A DNA stretch of 64,000 nt, from assembly GCA_011799875.1 (NCBI GenBank), contig CM022303.1, positions 734,075,321 to 734,139,320 of the forward strand. Reading direction: 5' to 3'. Position 1 is the first letter of the stretch. Every line of letters begins with the position of its first letter. Shown piece after piece: positions 11,764-23,322 of this stretch. The DNA is from Thinopyrum elongatum. Taxonomy: Eukaryota; Streptophyta; Magnoliopsida; Poales; Poaceae. The position numbers and the translations under genes were made by a program. Below the pieces are notes generated by a model. That model searched no databases. It worked only from the letters and a program-made list of their open reading frames with translations, and was not told where the DNA came from.

Positions 11764-12330
11764 CGAGAGGGCACTAAGAATATCTCTCCGTCGTCGGAGG
11801 AGCAAATCCCAATCTTGTGTTATCTAATTCCTTGTCATACTTTCCCGTGAACCCGTAAGCCGTCGTAATAGCTACCCTATTACAGATGACGTTTAACAAA
11901 CCCAAAAGTTCTTGAAGCAAATATGAAGGAACTCGATACTCTCATGGTCTAAGGAATTATGCAAACGTATAACTTTCTTTGTGTTACAAAACTATTAACT
12001 CATGATGAATGTATCTCATTGCATAACATCAATTGGGTCGATTCAACACTAGTGTTCTTCTAACATTGTATCCTCAAATTTGCCAGCATAGACATGCCAT
12101 GATCAGGAAAACATAATCATCTTGCAACAATTGAGCTAGTCTTAGAGGCACGACTAGGAATACATTTTACCGTTTATCATTCCACACGTGCACATGGGTT
12201 TTTCTCTGATCCTTTATGGATATACAAGCTCAAGGACCATTGTAGTTATAGCACAGAACATGAACATTAATTACAAACTTGGAGATAGATAATAACTGAT
12301 TATTATTGCCTTTAGGGCATATCTCCTACT
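11764..12330 (-). mobile_element. 5' LTR of copia element B, part 2
   Basis: Continuation of the copia LTR after the nested insertion. The outer end reads AGTAGGAGATATGCCC on the minus strand (12330 downward), the TGTAGGAGATATGCCC copia LTR start with a damaged first dinucleotide. No external target duplication was identified. Confidence 0.75.
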
Positions 12331-13396
12331 AACCAGTCGACTTATAAACCAGTCCAAGCTCTCACAAGTCAGATGCCTCCTACCTAGCCAGGGTAACGAC
12401 CCCGTCCAACCTGCTCAGTAGGACGATGACAATAAAAGGCACATCGATAGAAAAAGTTAGGGCCTTCCATAAGGCAAGTGTGGTTGCACATTATCTAGTT
12501 CAGCTCAGTAACACCCTGACTCGATCCCATCGACGATGGAGGATGTTTATTACTTCAATTTTTATCTTAACATCTCCACCGCCTTACCATTCCATGATCA
12601 AATGATTATTTATGTAATATTTATATGGCATTAGAAGCATGGTGACAATATGATGCAAATATGATATCAACATAACAAAATACTAAAAGCATTGACAAAC
12701 ATGGCATGAGATCAAACCATAGTATTAACATGATATTTGCAGAATAAAAGTATTAGCAACTATCCTAGCAACTACAATGTGCACTACTACCAGCAGGACT
12801 TGAGCATAGCATGCACATACGATAAAAGGCACTTCATTTCAATACACACATACACATAAAGTTCAAGCAAAGTCAACACACAAAGTTTGGGGCTCATGAT
12901 AAAAGGTTGGCTTACCTTCAATGCGAGGGTTCCATTTGTCTCGGCAAGTCCTGAATAATCCGCGGCTGAAAATCCTGGAGTAAATCCTATCCGCAGAACA
13001 GCGACATCTATCCAATGAATAGTGTCTTCCAAAATAAATATTTATATGGCTATGAAACCAACACCATTGGATCGGGCTCTTCGAAAAATGAATCTGGGCT
13101 TTTGAATCACCTCAATCCGATCAATGGTTCAAAACATATGGTCGTTCGTTCGTTAAGCAGAAAATAGATAAAAATTGTCCATTTCTACTCTTAGCCGACG
13201 AACGTCCACTGGATAACTCTTTCAGCGCCGGGCCTGAGTCAGCACTGACATCAGAAGCGTCTCTTGGAAGTACGCTTTCACCCTGGGGAAACGGGTTCCA
13301 CCTGAACTGTTTCCACTTAAGTGGAGCGGGCCCGGGAAGTCGGCTCCTCTCACTGACGAGTGGGGCAGCCGGTCAATGCCTCCCCTGGCTGACGGG
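12331..13396 (-). mobile_element. unclassified LTR-like sequence, left part
   Basis: No coding domain is seen. The stretch looks like one side of a long retrotransposon LTR: AT-rich 12600-12860, then GC-rich towards 13396. It is continuous with 14874 onward once the inserted solo LTR and its acggg duplication are removed. The assignment rests on composition only. Confidence 0.35.
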
Positions 13397-14868
13397 TGAT
13401 GACCCACAAGTATAGGGAATCTATCATAGTCCTTTCAATAAGTAAGAGTGTCGAGCCCAATGAGGAGCAGAAGGAATTGGTAGATAAATTTCAGCAAGGA
13501 TTCACTGTAAAAGCTGTTAGGATAATTTGATAGGTTGTTTGATAGCAAGATAACTTTAACAAAAAGTAAATAGTAACAAAAGTATAACATTGCAGCAAGT
13601 TGCCCAATCCTTAATTGTGCTAAGGACAAGCTAGTTATGTTTCTTATATAGTGATTAAAACGCTCTTGAGGACACACTGAAATATCGCCAGGTTACTTTC
13701 ATCAAGTTCCATTGAGATTAACTTTCATTGTTTTGATAAGTGTTGTGTGGGTGAACCTATGCTAATATACTGCCCTTACATGGACAAAATACGTACTTAT
13801 GATTATACCCTCCATGCAAGCATCTGCAAATACAAGAGAAGTAATTAAGATAAATCTAACCATAGCATTAAACTTTTTGATCCAAACTGCCCCTTGTGCA
13901 AAAATTCATAAACTAGGGCTTTCGTATTCTGTCACTCCAGTAACCCATTATAGGTGAAGTGTTATGCAATCGACGTTCATATAACACCACTAGAGAAAGA
14001 ACACCACAACATAATATCAAAATATTGAACTTTATTCAACTTCTCAAGATTACTAATAACAACGCTTCTCTCATGTCCTCAAGAACATAAAGAGCTACTC
14101 ACAAGACATCATATGGATCATGATCAGTGGGAATGAATATGTGATAAACAATCTTAACATAACAATCTTTCACCGATAAAACTTCTAAGCATCAACTACA
14201 TGATGTAATCAACACAAAAAAGTACTCTCAGCAATAGATCTGAGGTTATGGAAAATAGTTTGGATAGGGGGATGAAGTGGAGATGGCGGTGAAGATGGTG
14301 CTGGTGAAGATGTTGATGGAGATGATGATCCCGGTGATGAATGAAGTGTTGGTGATGACGATGGCTTCGATTTCCCCCTCCGGAGGGAAGACACCCCGGT
14401 AGAATCAGCCTGCTGGAGGGCAAAAGAGCTCTACCTCGGTTCCACCTCACAGATGGCAGCGAAAAAATCCGATAAAATTCCATGATTTTTTCTAGGTCAG
14501 ATGTGACTTATAGGTGAAAGGACATGGGGAGGCGGTCACCAGGGCCACCACGCGGCCGGGGGGGGGGGGGGGCGTGGCCTGCCTGCGTGGCTGCCCTGTG
14601 CCTCCTCTCCACCCCATCTTCTGGCTCCTGGCTTCATATATTCTGAAAATAATTCACAAAAATCCCAGTCCCTTTTGGAGCTTTGGAAAATTGCTTTTTC
14701 TTCTGGTATAAATTAGACCCGGTTTTCCAACTATCGGGTAATTTCCCTCTTCGTGTAATTCTTGCAAATTAAAGGGAAAAAGGCATTAGAATTGAGCCAT
14801 AATGTGAAATATATCATTAATAAAGAGTAAATTATAATAGGAAATAGTGATGCAAAATGGACGTATCA
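13397..14868 (-). mobile_element. solo LTR, minus strand, with 5-bp target duplication
   Basis: Read on the minus strand it starts TGATACGTCCATTTTGCATC (14868) and ends GGGTCATCA (13397). The direct repeat acggg flanks it at 13392-13396 and 14869-14873. It is 1472 bp with no internal coding domain, so a solo LTR. A homopolymer of about 15 G lies near 14558-14572. The gypsy superfamily is likely from the TGATACGTC start but not proven. Confidence 0.87.
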
Positions 14869-14873
14869 ACGGG

Positions 14874-15582
14874 CAGGACCGGGATGACTGCGGGCCCCAC
14901 CGGTCAGTCACACACTTCCTCTCTTCTTCTTCTCTCTCTCGGGTCATCTTCTTTCTTTTGACGGCTACATCGGAGAGGCCATGGCTGCCCGACCGTGCTC
15001 GATGTCAATGCTCCTCCACTCGGTTGCGCCTGTCGATGAGCGAGATGAGCTCGTGGTGCCATCCCGCACCCAAGGGTAGTCGCTGAGGTGCTCGAGATGG
15101 CTTCGAGGGGTGGCCACGGACGGCAGGAGAAAATGGCCATGGCGGCTCTTCGTCGGGACCACGTGCATCGGCTACTCCAGCTGAAATTGAAGGTGGCGCG
15201 AGCTCAGGTGTGCACCAGGGCTCCTCTGAGTGTCTAAAAGGAAGGGAGGGGAGCCACAGGGTCTCAGGTTCGCAGTGGAGATTGGACGGTAGCCATTGCT
15301 GCTGCTGGGGAAGAGGAAGGGCTCCAAGGCTCGATTCAGTGGGCTGGGAGGTTGCTGAGGATAGGGCGAGCTCGTGCAGCACTTAAACTGATGCAGGTGA
15401 AAGCTCAGGTCGATGCTAGCTTCCAACCAACGCCACGGGCGTGCTGTGCTCCATTCGTCGTCACCCATGTCCGCAGAAATGACCACCAAGCTCGGTCCCA
15501 AGAGGTGCAGGGAAGGGCATAGGCGACAGAGATCAACGCAAACGTCGGCACAACTGACGGGCAAGAGAATAGGGGAGGGAAT
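14874..15582 (-). mobile_element. unclassified LTR-like GC-rich sequence, right part
   Basis: Continues 12331-13396 across the inserted solo LTR. It is GC-rich with overlapping ORFs on both strands (for example 15172-15594 minus), none with a domain I recognise. I read these as compositional ORFs in an LTR or leader, not genes. Confidence 0.3.
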
Positions 15583-17178
15583 TGATGGAGTCAAATCCCG
15601 CAGATCTCGGGTAGGGGGTCCTGAGCTAGTAGACTTGACACAATGGTAACAGTAGATGCGAGGTTTTACCCAGGTTCGAGCTCTCTCAAAGAGATAATAC
15701 CCTACATCCTGCTTGTGTTTATTGTATTGGGGTATAGTACGGAGTACTTGTGTCTACCACGAGATTGTTATGTAAGATTCTAATGATCTATCGGCTAGAC
15801 TAGCCTCGGTTTATATAATGTACCGGAGGCCTAGGATAACATTTGTCCTAGTTGGCTACATCGGTGGAGAGGAGTCCTTGTCTTGTATGCCATGTCTTAT
15901 GGAATATTCCTTGTATGCGTCATGGGCTGTCCGAAGTGGCCCAGGACGGAACCGACGAAGGGGGTCCTCAGCCCGGGCCATCTGATCGGGAGTCAACAGG
16001 GTAAGTACACCCCAGTCAAGGACACCATTAGTAGCCCCTGAACCGGTCTTCAAGTCAGGGACGCTCCTCGGTTCTTCCGAACTGCTCCTCGTCTTCAGTC
16101 GTTAGTCTTGAAACCTGGTTCAACAAATCTTCCCATCTTCGTCCTTGTGGATCGCTGAAGTACGTCTGAGGAGTATACACGTCGGGCATCCGAGGAGCCC
16201 CTTTAATTTCTTGGCCTTTATTAAATGCCTTGTTATTTTTCATGCCACACCTCGGGTTTCAAGTTTTTTCCCGTGTGACACGGTTTCTTCTTGCAGTCGA
16301 GTTCCGATGCCGGACTGCATCTGAGGTGTCACAGACCACCTCAGTCTTGAGTTATCGATGTAGATGGCCGCCCTCCATGAGAAAAAACGTTTTTCACCAA
16401 GCCGGTTTCTGCGCGGGAATTTTTCACAGAATATTTTTTATTAGTGCAATTTATTCTTTGTCGGGATATACTACTAGTAGCCCTCAAGGTGTGTGCTGGC
16501 CTAAAGTCCGGTAAGCACTTGAAGGATAGAAAAAATACCACTAATCCCAATAGCCCCCAAGGCTCAGGTTGATTCGCAAAATTGGCCTGAGGATCAAATC
16601 CTTGCTCAGCAGCATACTTTAGGGGTAAACGCGGCGTGCAGTAGCCCCCAAGACTCAGGTTGGGTGTGGCCGACTGACCTGAGGATCGTAATCTCCTTGA
16701 AAACCGTATTGCACTTGAAATTGTCAGCATTGAATCGTCAATGCAGTAGCCATCGAGACTTGGATTGGGCAACATGGCCGACCCTAGGATCATATCTCTT
16801 CAGGAACTTGTTCAGCCAAATACCGACATGTGTGTTTCGCCATTACCGAAGTGCAGCTCGTCAGGGAAAATGCCGAACTGTGGGTCGAACAAGATCCCTC
16901 CTGAGCAAAATTATAACTCGGGACAATCTAGGCCGGTTCTCCGGGACCCGTCGGTCTACCAGCAAGATGCCGGTGTGGAAATAATTTAGACGTCAGCGGC
17001 GTGGGCTTGAACAACTCCCAAGACGATTCTGCGGGACCCGTCGGTCATCCTGTGAGATGCCGGCGTGGAAAATTTCTGCTTTAACAGCCCCTAGGCCGGC
17101 TCTGCGGTACCCGTTGGTCGCCCGCGAGATGCCGGTATGGAAAGTTTGTGCTTTAACAGCCCCAAGGCCGGCTTTGCG
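15583..17178 (-). mobile_element. gypsy-type LTR, minus strand, part 1
   Basis: The minus strand ends in a motif close to GGACCCCCTACCCGAGATC followed by TTTGACTCCATCA. In Triticeae gypsy LTRs a similar motif (TTTGACACCGACA) precedes the PBS. The region has repeated phrases such as agtagcccccaagactcagg and a 72-bp tandem array (16935-17178), typical of these LTRs. It is interrupted by a copia solo LTR at 17179 and resumes at 19177. The far end is not clear, about 19440. Confidence 0.5.
16935..17178. repeat. about 72-bp tandem array in gypsy LTR
   Basis: Three full units and the start of a fourth share gctctgcgggacccgttggt, then gagatgccgg and a ctttaacagcccc phrase. Units start near 16938, 17026, 17098 and 17170; the last is cut by the copia solo LTR. 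A partial unit (ctacaagatgccggcatgg) reappears at 19177. Confidence 0.8.
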
Positions 17179-18607
17179 TGTAGGAAATATGCCATAGAGG
17201 CAATAATAAATGTTATTATTTATTTCCATGTTTGTAATTATGTTTATATTCCGTGCTATAGTTGCCGTGGTTCCCGAGACCGTATATCCATAAAGGCTCT
17301 AAGGAAAACCCATGTGCACGTGTGGAATAATAAACGGTAAAATGTATTCCTAGTCATGCCTCTAAGACTAACTCAAGTATTGCATGATGATTATATTTTC
17401 CTGATCATGGGCATGTCTATGCCGGCAACTTTGAGGACACAATGTTAGAAGAACACTTGTGTTGAATCGACCCGATTGATGTTACACTATGAGATACATT
17501 CATCACAAGTTTATGGTTAATAACACAGAGAAAGTTAATGTTTGCAGAATTCCTTAGACCATGAGAGTATCGAGTTCCGTCACACTTGCTTCATGAACTT
17601 TGGGTTTGTTAAACGTCATCCGTAACAAGGTGGCTATTACGGCGGCTTACGGGTTCTCGGAAAAGTATGACAAGGGACTAGATAGCTCAAGATTGGGATT
17701 TGCTCCTCCAACGATGGAGAGATATTCTTGGGGCCCTCTCGGTGTTACGGTATCCATCATCATCTGGCCAGACACAGCGTGATTTGATCACGGGGATACC
17801 GGAAAGCGGGAACGAGAAAAGAGAACAAAATTGGTAACGAGGTAACTGGCATAGTGGACAAATTTGTTGATCCATGGGGATGCCAACAAACTCACCTCGG
17901 GTATTTGTAACATATCATGAAGTAACAGGAATAGCAAACGGCAACTACATGTTCACTAGAATATTCATTCGTGTGGTTATAGGGGTCAATATGGATGTCC
18001 ACGGTTCCACTATTGATCATTGATCGGAAAGTGTTCCGGTCATGTCTATACTTTACCGAACCTATAGGGTCACACACTTAAGGGTCATCTATCTGCTGAG
18101 TACTAGACAGGGAGTTTGAGAGGAAGAAACCAGAAAAGTTTCGGAGACAACAAAAAAAGTTTCAGAGAGAGAAACCGGAAAAGTTTCGGTGAAATCGAAA
18201 AGTTATTTCGGAGTAAACCATAGAGCCAAAAAGGTTTCGGCACGCGCCTGGAACTTTTTGGAGGGTGCCGGAAATGTTCTAGGACCTTCCAGAATTTTTA
18301 CAAAGAGAACTTGCGCGAAAAACTCGATGCTCCCCTATAGGGGACAAGATCCCACTATTCATGGGCTGGTCTTAATGGGGTTTCCTTCTAGAAGGAATTC
18401 CCTATTTTGGAGAGAGAAAAAGGTGGATGGAAAGGTGGTGGGGCCCCCCAAGGGGGCAGCCAATTTTGTTCATGGCTTGGGGCGGCCCCCCATGGGGTTT
18501 CCTTCCACTATTTGGTGTATAAGATCAAGCCTTCCTTATGTGGCATGGTGGAAAGATCCAAGCCCCTTTTGGTCTTTTCACCCATGGCCTCTACCCCTTG
18601 CTCACCC

Positions 18608-18615
18608 TATATATA
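18608..18615 (+). promoter_or_regulatory. copia LTR TATA box
   Basis: TATATATA in a CCCTATATATAGAGGTGG context inside the copia solo LTR. It aligns with the TATA boxes at 6207 (minus) and 54073 (plus). Confidence 0.55.
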
Positions 18616-18834
18616 GAGGTGGAGAGGGATCTCTAATCAGAATTCTCTCTTAAACAAATGCCATGCATGATCAGGCTTTCTCTCCTTCCGTCCACGAAAT
18701 AGTTTCGTACTGCCGAAAGGCTGTCTAGTCTCCGGTAGGAAATAGTTCTGGACGGCGAAGACCTGCCGGATAGCTGACATCGTATGTGTGCAACCCAGTA
18801 GAGAGGTCGTAGTTTCGATCTTAGTTCAAGAGTG

Positions 18835-18962
18835 CCTCCCGAAGGGCTGTTCGAGTGACCGTCCGGGACTGTCCAGAGGCCTCCCGAAGGGCTATCCGAG
18901 GATCCGTCTGGTGAGACCGTCTGAGGGACTGTCTAGAGGCCTCCCGAAGGGCTGTCCGAGGA
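18835..18962. repeat. micro-repeat cctcccgaagggctgtccga in copia LTR
   Basis: Three copies start at about 18835, 18882 and 18941, separated by related gaccgtc phrases. The same motif occurs four times in the copia solo LTR at 54304-54457 and in degenerate form in LTR B (5890-5970). Confidence 0.75.
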
Positions 18963-19176
18963 TCCAACCAGTGAGCAGACAAGGGAGAACAACCTCGCGG
19001 TTGGGAGGTTGTAAAATCCTAGATGCATTGATATGCACCAACGATCTTCACCAACTCTACTTCCGATGCGCTACGAGTTGGTAATGATCAGATCAAAAAC
19101 CTTGTATGCATCTTCATAGTGGTCCTAGGCTGGTGCATAGGATGGAAAATTGTGTTTTCTGTCACGTTCCCTTACA

Positions 19177-19690
19177 CTACAAGATGCCGGCATGGATAAA
19201 GGTGTGGAAGGCATCAGTTGCTCGGGGAGGCACTCGCCAGGCTATTGAACCCGGACCGACATGGTAAGTGCCTCAGTTCAACCTGTTGGTTCAATAAAAT
19301 ATTATTGCACGGTTTTTTCTGTTAGTATGGTAGAAACAATGTTAAGTACGAAGATAACAAACAAACAACCTAGTTAGTTATTCCACTGGGGTAGTCCGCC
19401 TTCCTACCTTAAAGACAGTCCGATTCCTCTCACATACAAAGTATTTTATTGACCCCTGGTACAACGCCGGATTGGGTTGTTCAACTGGGTTTTCGCCGGT
19501 TCACAGCAGCCAGCAGGTTGCCCAGATACGGCGATACGGATACGGATATTGCTACGGTGATTTTTCAAAATGAAATACGTTTGTATATATATAATAAATA
19601 TTAAAAATATATAGAAATTAATGATTTTTGTATGAGAATGGAAAAGTAAATTCATAAGTTCCTTCTTTTTTCAGAAAAAGATAATTCAGA
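19177..19690 (-). mobile_element. gypsy-type LTR part 2, then unassigned DNA
   Basis: 19177 to about 19440 continues the gypsy LTR phrase (agatgccggcatgg...). From about 19440 to 19690 I see AT-rich sequence with a gatacgg repeat but no gene or element end. Confidence 0.4.
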
Positions 19691-19820
19691 AACACACATA
19701 TGGTACCTTTTCTAAAACAGACGCTGCTTTCAGCCTTTTGTGTGCCTGTTACAGTTCCGCAAGAAGTATTTGTTCACAAGATACTTTCTTAACACACATA
19801 TGGTACCTTTTCTGAAACAG
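19691..19820. repeat. 30-bp direct repeats at the MED15a fragment edge
   Basis: The stretch acacacatatggtacctttt followed by ctaaaacag (19692-19720) recurs with one change (ctgaaacag) at 19792-19820, immediately before the first recognisable MED15a codon. The second copy looks like an intron end (a pyrimidine-containing tract then cag). The 100-bp spacing suggests a local duplication of an acceptor region. Confidence 0.75.
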
Positions 19821-22660
19821 CTCCTGGACTCCCTCCACAAGGCACTAATCAAGTACATACATCAGCTATTCCCTTGATATCTCAGCAACAGGCCCGCCAG
19901 CCAAGTACTTCTACATCTGTACAAGCTTCTTCACTCACTAATATCGGACAGAACTTGCCAGGTGTCAACCAAACATCAACGATGCAGAATGTGTCTGTCA
20001 TGCCACAGAACACAATGAATAATGGCTTGGCGCAAGGCACTTCACAAGATATTTATGCCACACAAAGGCAAATGGCAGGAAGGCAGCGACAGCAACAATC
20101 TCAGCAATCAATTTATCACCAGCAGCAAATGCTGATGAAGCAGAAATTGCCGCATAATTCACTTATGCAACCGCATATTCCGCAGCAGCAATATTTGTTG
20201 CAGCCAACACAAATGCAATCTTCACAGCAATCCATGATGCAAATGTCGTCTGGCCTTCACCCTAGGCAGACCACCCCTCCACAGACACAACCAATGACCA
20301 TGCCGTCAGCTACTCAGAGTGGTATTCAACAGTATCAACTGAATTCCGTACAACAATCTGTGCAATCATTACTCCAGCAACCTCAGCAATCCATGCATCA
20401 ACAGCCTTCTTTGCAGAGTCAGCAGCCCAATATTCCTTTACAACAGTAGCAACAAGCACAGCCCTCCATGCATCAACAGCCTTCTTTGCAGTCAGCAGCC
20501 CAATATTCCTTTACAACAGCAGCAACAACAGTTGATGGGACAACAACCAAATTTACAACAAAATCAGCTAATTGGTCAACAAAATGGTGTTGTGGAGATG
20601 CAGTAGCAACAGAGGGTAGCAGTTCAGTCAAATAATCTTTTGAATGTGCAGCAAACACAACAGATGTTGAACCAGCAGGATATGCCTTTTCTGCCATAGC
20701 TATTGGGCTTTAGGCAAACGTGTCGAGTCTACAGCAGCAACAACAAAATCAGCAGCAGTAGTAGCAGCAACAACAAAATCAGCAGCAGCAGCTTAGAACT
20801 GTGCCTAATGTGTCAAACATGAAGTGGATGCATATGATACAAACAAAAGCTCAGCAACCACAGCAACAACAGCATGCTCAGCAGCCACCAATGGGTTTGA
20901 TGCAATCTCAGTGTCAACACAACAAACTTCAACAATCGCAACAGCATCTTATGTCTCAGTTCCAGTCTCAGCCTAACCAACTACAACAGCAATTAGGGAT
21001 GCAGCAGCAATTCTCCATGCAGCAAAGACTTCAAACTTCAGGAGGCATGCTCTTGCAACAAAATAACATGGATCAGCAAAAGCAATTTATTCAGGCACAG
21101 AAGGGCCTTCAAGAAGTTTCCTCTAGTAGTAAGTTTTCACATGTACTTTCTTTTTGAATCTATCGTATGCTCTTAATTGTTCTCATCTTATTTTTCTCCA
21201 TGTTCCTATATCTATCGTATGCTCTTCCTGTTGTGGCCTTGCTTTCCTTGTGCAGGTTAAACTACTCTTTGACAACCTTGCTTTTTATGCAGCATCTGCG
21301 GACTCTACTGCTCAATCAGGCCATGCAGGTACAGGTGATTGGCAAGAAGAGATATATCAAATGGTAAGACATGATACTAATGTCATCCTTTTTGGCACTC
21401 CCTTTCTTGTAACTTCCTAAAATTCATAGACAGTGGCCCCTAGAACAAAGAGGTATACGGAATTTTATATGAAAGCGGAGTATGTAGATGCACTACATTC
21501 TCGCAGTCTTCTTATAAGATATATATTATATGTATACGGAAGCGATTTTATTTAATGGGCATCATAGTTTCTTATGTTATTTTAGATTTGTATGCTTCTA
21601 AAAGCTACTTGAAATATCTTGCCACTGCCATATTTGCTGACTTTACTGACAAACCATGGTCTATTAGCTGTTCTGTTTTCCTCTCTATGTAGCTTCAGCA
21701 CCAAATTTATGTGTATGTGGTCTTTGTTGTCGACAGATTCAGAGTCTGAAGGACCAATACTTTGCAGAACTCAGTGAATTGTTCAATAAATTATCTCTGA
21801 AGCTACAGCATGTTGACAGCATTGTACCACCTCAAGAGCCATCTGAGAAGTATGATAGAATGAAGTGCTTTAAAATAATTTTGGACCGTATATTACAAAT
21901 GCGGCAAATTAGCAAGAGTACTATCAAACCTGCTATGAGGGACAAATTCCTCAATACGAGAAACAGATTATCAGTATCTTGAATTCACAAAGAAGGAAGC
22001 CAGTGCAGCCACCAATATAGCAACAGTTCCAGCCACCTGCAGGTCAAGCTCCTAATTCTAGCATTACGCAGCAGCAACAGGCTTCCCAAAATTTGCTGCA
22101 GCAACATTGCAGCCAACCTGCTATGTTTGTAATTGTTGGCTAACCTTGCATTTTCACTTGCATTTGGTTCATGTTTGTGCAGGTAAATAAATCATGCATG
22201 CTCTCTTGGAGGAGACCCAGGAGATAAACCAACAGCTCATAGACACGGAGCTCCATGTATGCGAGGACGATTTCGCTGCTACATCTGAAGGAGCTGTCAT
22301 CAAATGACACATTTACTGCTGTGTTTGTTAGTAGGAGCTTGGAAGTCCATGTTGGCATTTTGCACAGATGGTAAGTATTTGAAAGCGCTTGCTCAAACTA
22401 TATGTTCTGGACCTATTTCATCTGCTCATTTCTTTTTGTTGGAATGTTCATTAGTTCCCAAAGTTACCGCATGTCATTGTGTCCTGGTTCTTTAGGTGAT
22501 GACTGAACAAGCTGTGCTGCAATGGACCTGCATCAGAAACTCGGATGACCTGTCACTGCGAGAAATTGTAAGGACATGGGACGCAAAGTCATTGCAGTGT
22601 GTGTGCTCAGAAGACTGGTGGAGGAAGTTTCAGTTCGAACTGAATTATGGTTGCTGTGAA
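19821..22660 (+). pseudogene. MED15A: MED15a-like pseudogene fragment, copy 1
   Basis: MED15 is the glutamine-rich tail subunit of the Mediator complex, which links activators to RNA polymerase II in the nucleus. This fragment holds the Q-rich central region (19823-21128), then exons 21293-21363 (ending GDWQEEIYQM) and 21737 onward (IQSLKDQYFAELSELFNKLS). A later part reads EINQQLIDTELHV, and the C-terminal part contains DDLSLREIVRTWDA (about 22536-22580). Introns remain, with GTAAG donors at 21129 and 21364 and cag acceptors, so this is not a processed copy. The N-terminal KIX region is absent. Disabling lesions: TAG at 20447 and 20604 (both private to this copy), TAG at 20697, a 74-bp internal duplication with a 2-bp loss (about 20465), a one-base loss near 21946, and TAG at 22018. 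The family call is from the Q-rich pattern plus the C-terminal motifs. Confidence 0.8.
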
Positions 22661-22730
22661 AGTTCCATTTTTTACATGGCCAAGTCCCCTGGTGGTTATA
22701 TTTATAGATATACCTTTATTTAACTAACGG

Positions 22731-23309
22731 TTGAGCAAAGATTACTTGTGTGATGTATTTGTGATTGTATTTACAGAAGCTTGATATGTTTTTTTTAGTT
22801 GGTTAGCTTGATATATTAAGAGGCCCTTTTGTGGAGTATATTATTCATATTGTTGCAAGTAGTTGGGAGTAAATATATTATTAATAAACGGAAAATCTAA
22901 ATGACCAGTATTAACTACTCTTCCGGCAACCAAGCTAACCATTTCTTTTCTTTCTGTGTGTTTACTATTTGAGATCCTATTTATTTGTATACACGTGAAC
23001 CGTGTTTGAACCAATGGCCGAGCCGATCTCTTCGAGACCAGTTTGGTCAGTGGTCTGACCTTTGAAACTTTTGTTTGGCTGGTTGTGGATGGTAGACGAG
23101 GAGACTTGCTGCAGGACAATTTGGATGGCGCCCCGTCTGAGCACAACGTGGATGTCATTGATTCTCGCTAGATTCACTGGTTGCGGTCTATCGGGCCACC
23201 GTGATAATTCTGCAGTTATCTACCTGCATGTGCTACAGTTATTAACATGGTGAATATGTAGTTACCCAGCTCACAACTGTAGTTACCCAGTCAATAGTCA
23301 CCACCACAA
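22731..23309 (+). other. non-coding DNA downstream of the MED15a fragment
   Basis: No gene recognised. A short plus-strand reading frame ending DGAPSEHNVDVIDSR (about 23090-23171) has an exon-like end but no family I know. The repeated phrase tagttacccag occurs at about 23260 and 23280. Confidence 0.3.
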
Positions 23310-23322
23310 TAGTTACATGATT

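Larger units (their letters stand above)
17179..19176 (+). mobile_element. copia solo LTR (WIS/Angela-like), 2.0 kb
   Basis: It starts TGTAGGAAATATGCCATAGA and ends CGTTCCCTTACA, with no PBS, polypurine tract or coding region beside it, so a solo LTR. Flanks are gctttgcg and ctacaag, so no clean target duplication is left; it may be decayed or lost by recombination within the tandem array. A TATA box (18608-18615) and three copies of a cctcccgaagggct micro-repeat (18835-18962) lie in the 3' half. Confidence 0.8.

Noticed and set aside
7090..14868. TGATACGTC at 7090 and its complement at 14868 as terminal inverted repeats of one large DNA transposon
   Set aside because: Each belongs to its own solo LTR with its own 5-bp target duplication (agcac and acggg); the pairing is coincidence of similar LTR starts.
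16935..17178. CRISPR-like array
   Set aside because: Units are contiguous and diverged with no spacers, inside a plant gypsy LTR.
19874..20449. Functional glutamine-rich protein gene
   Set aside because: The frame is one piece of a MED15a fragment with stops, frameshifts and no N-terminal domain.
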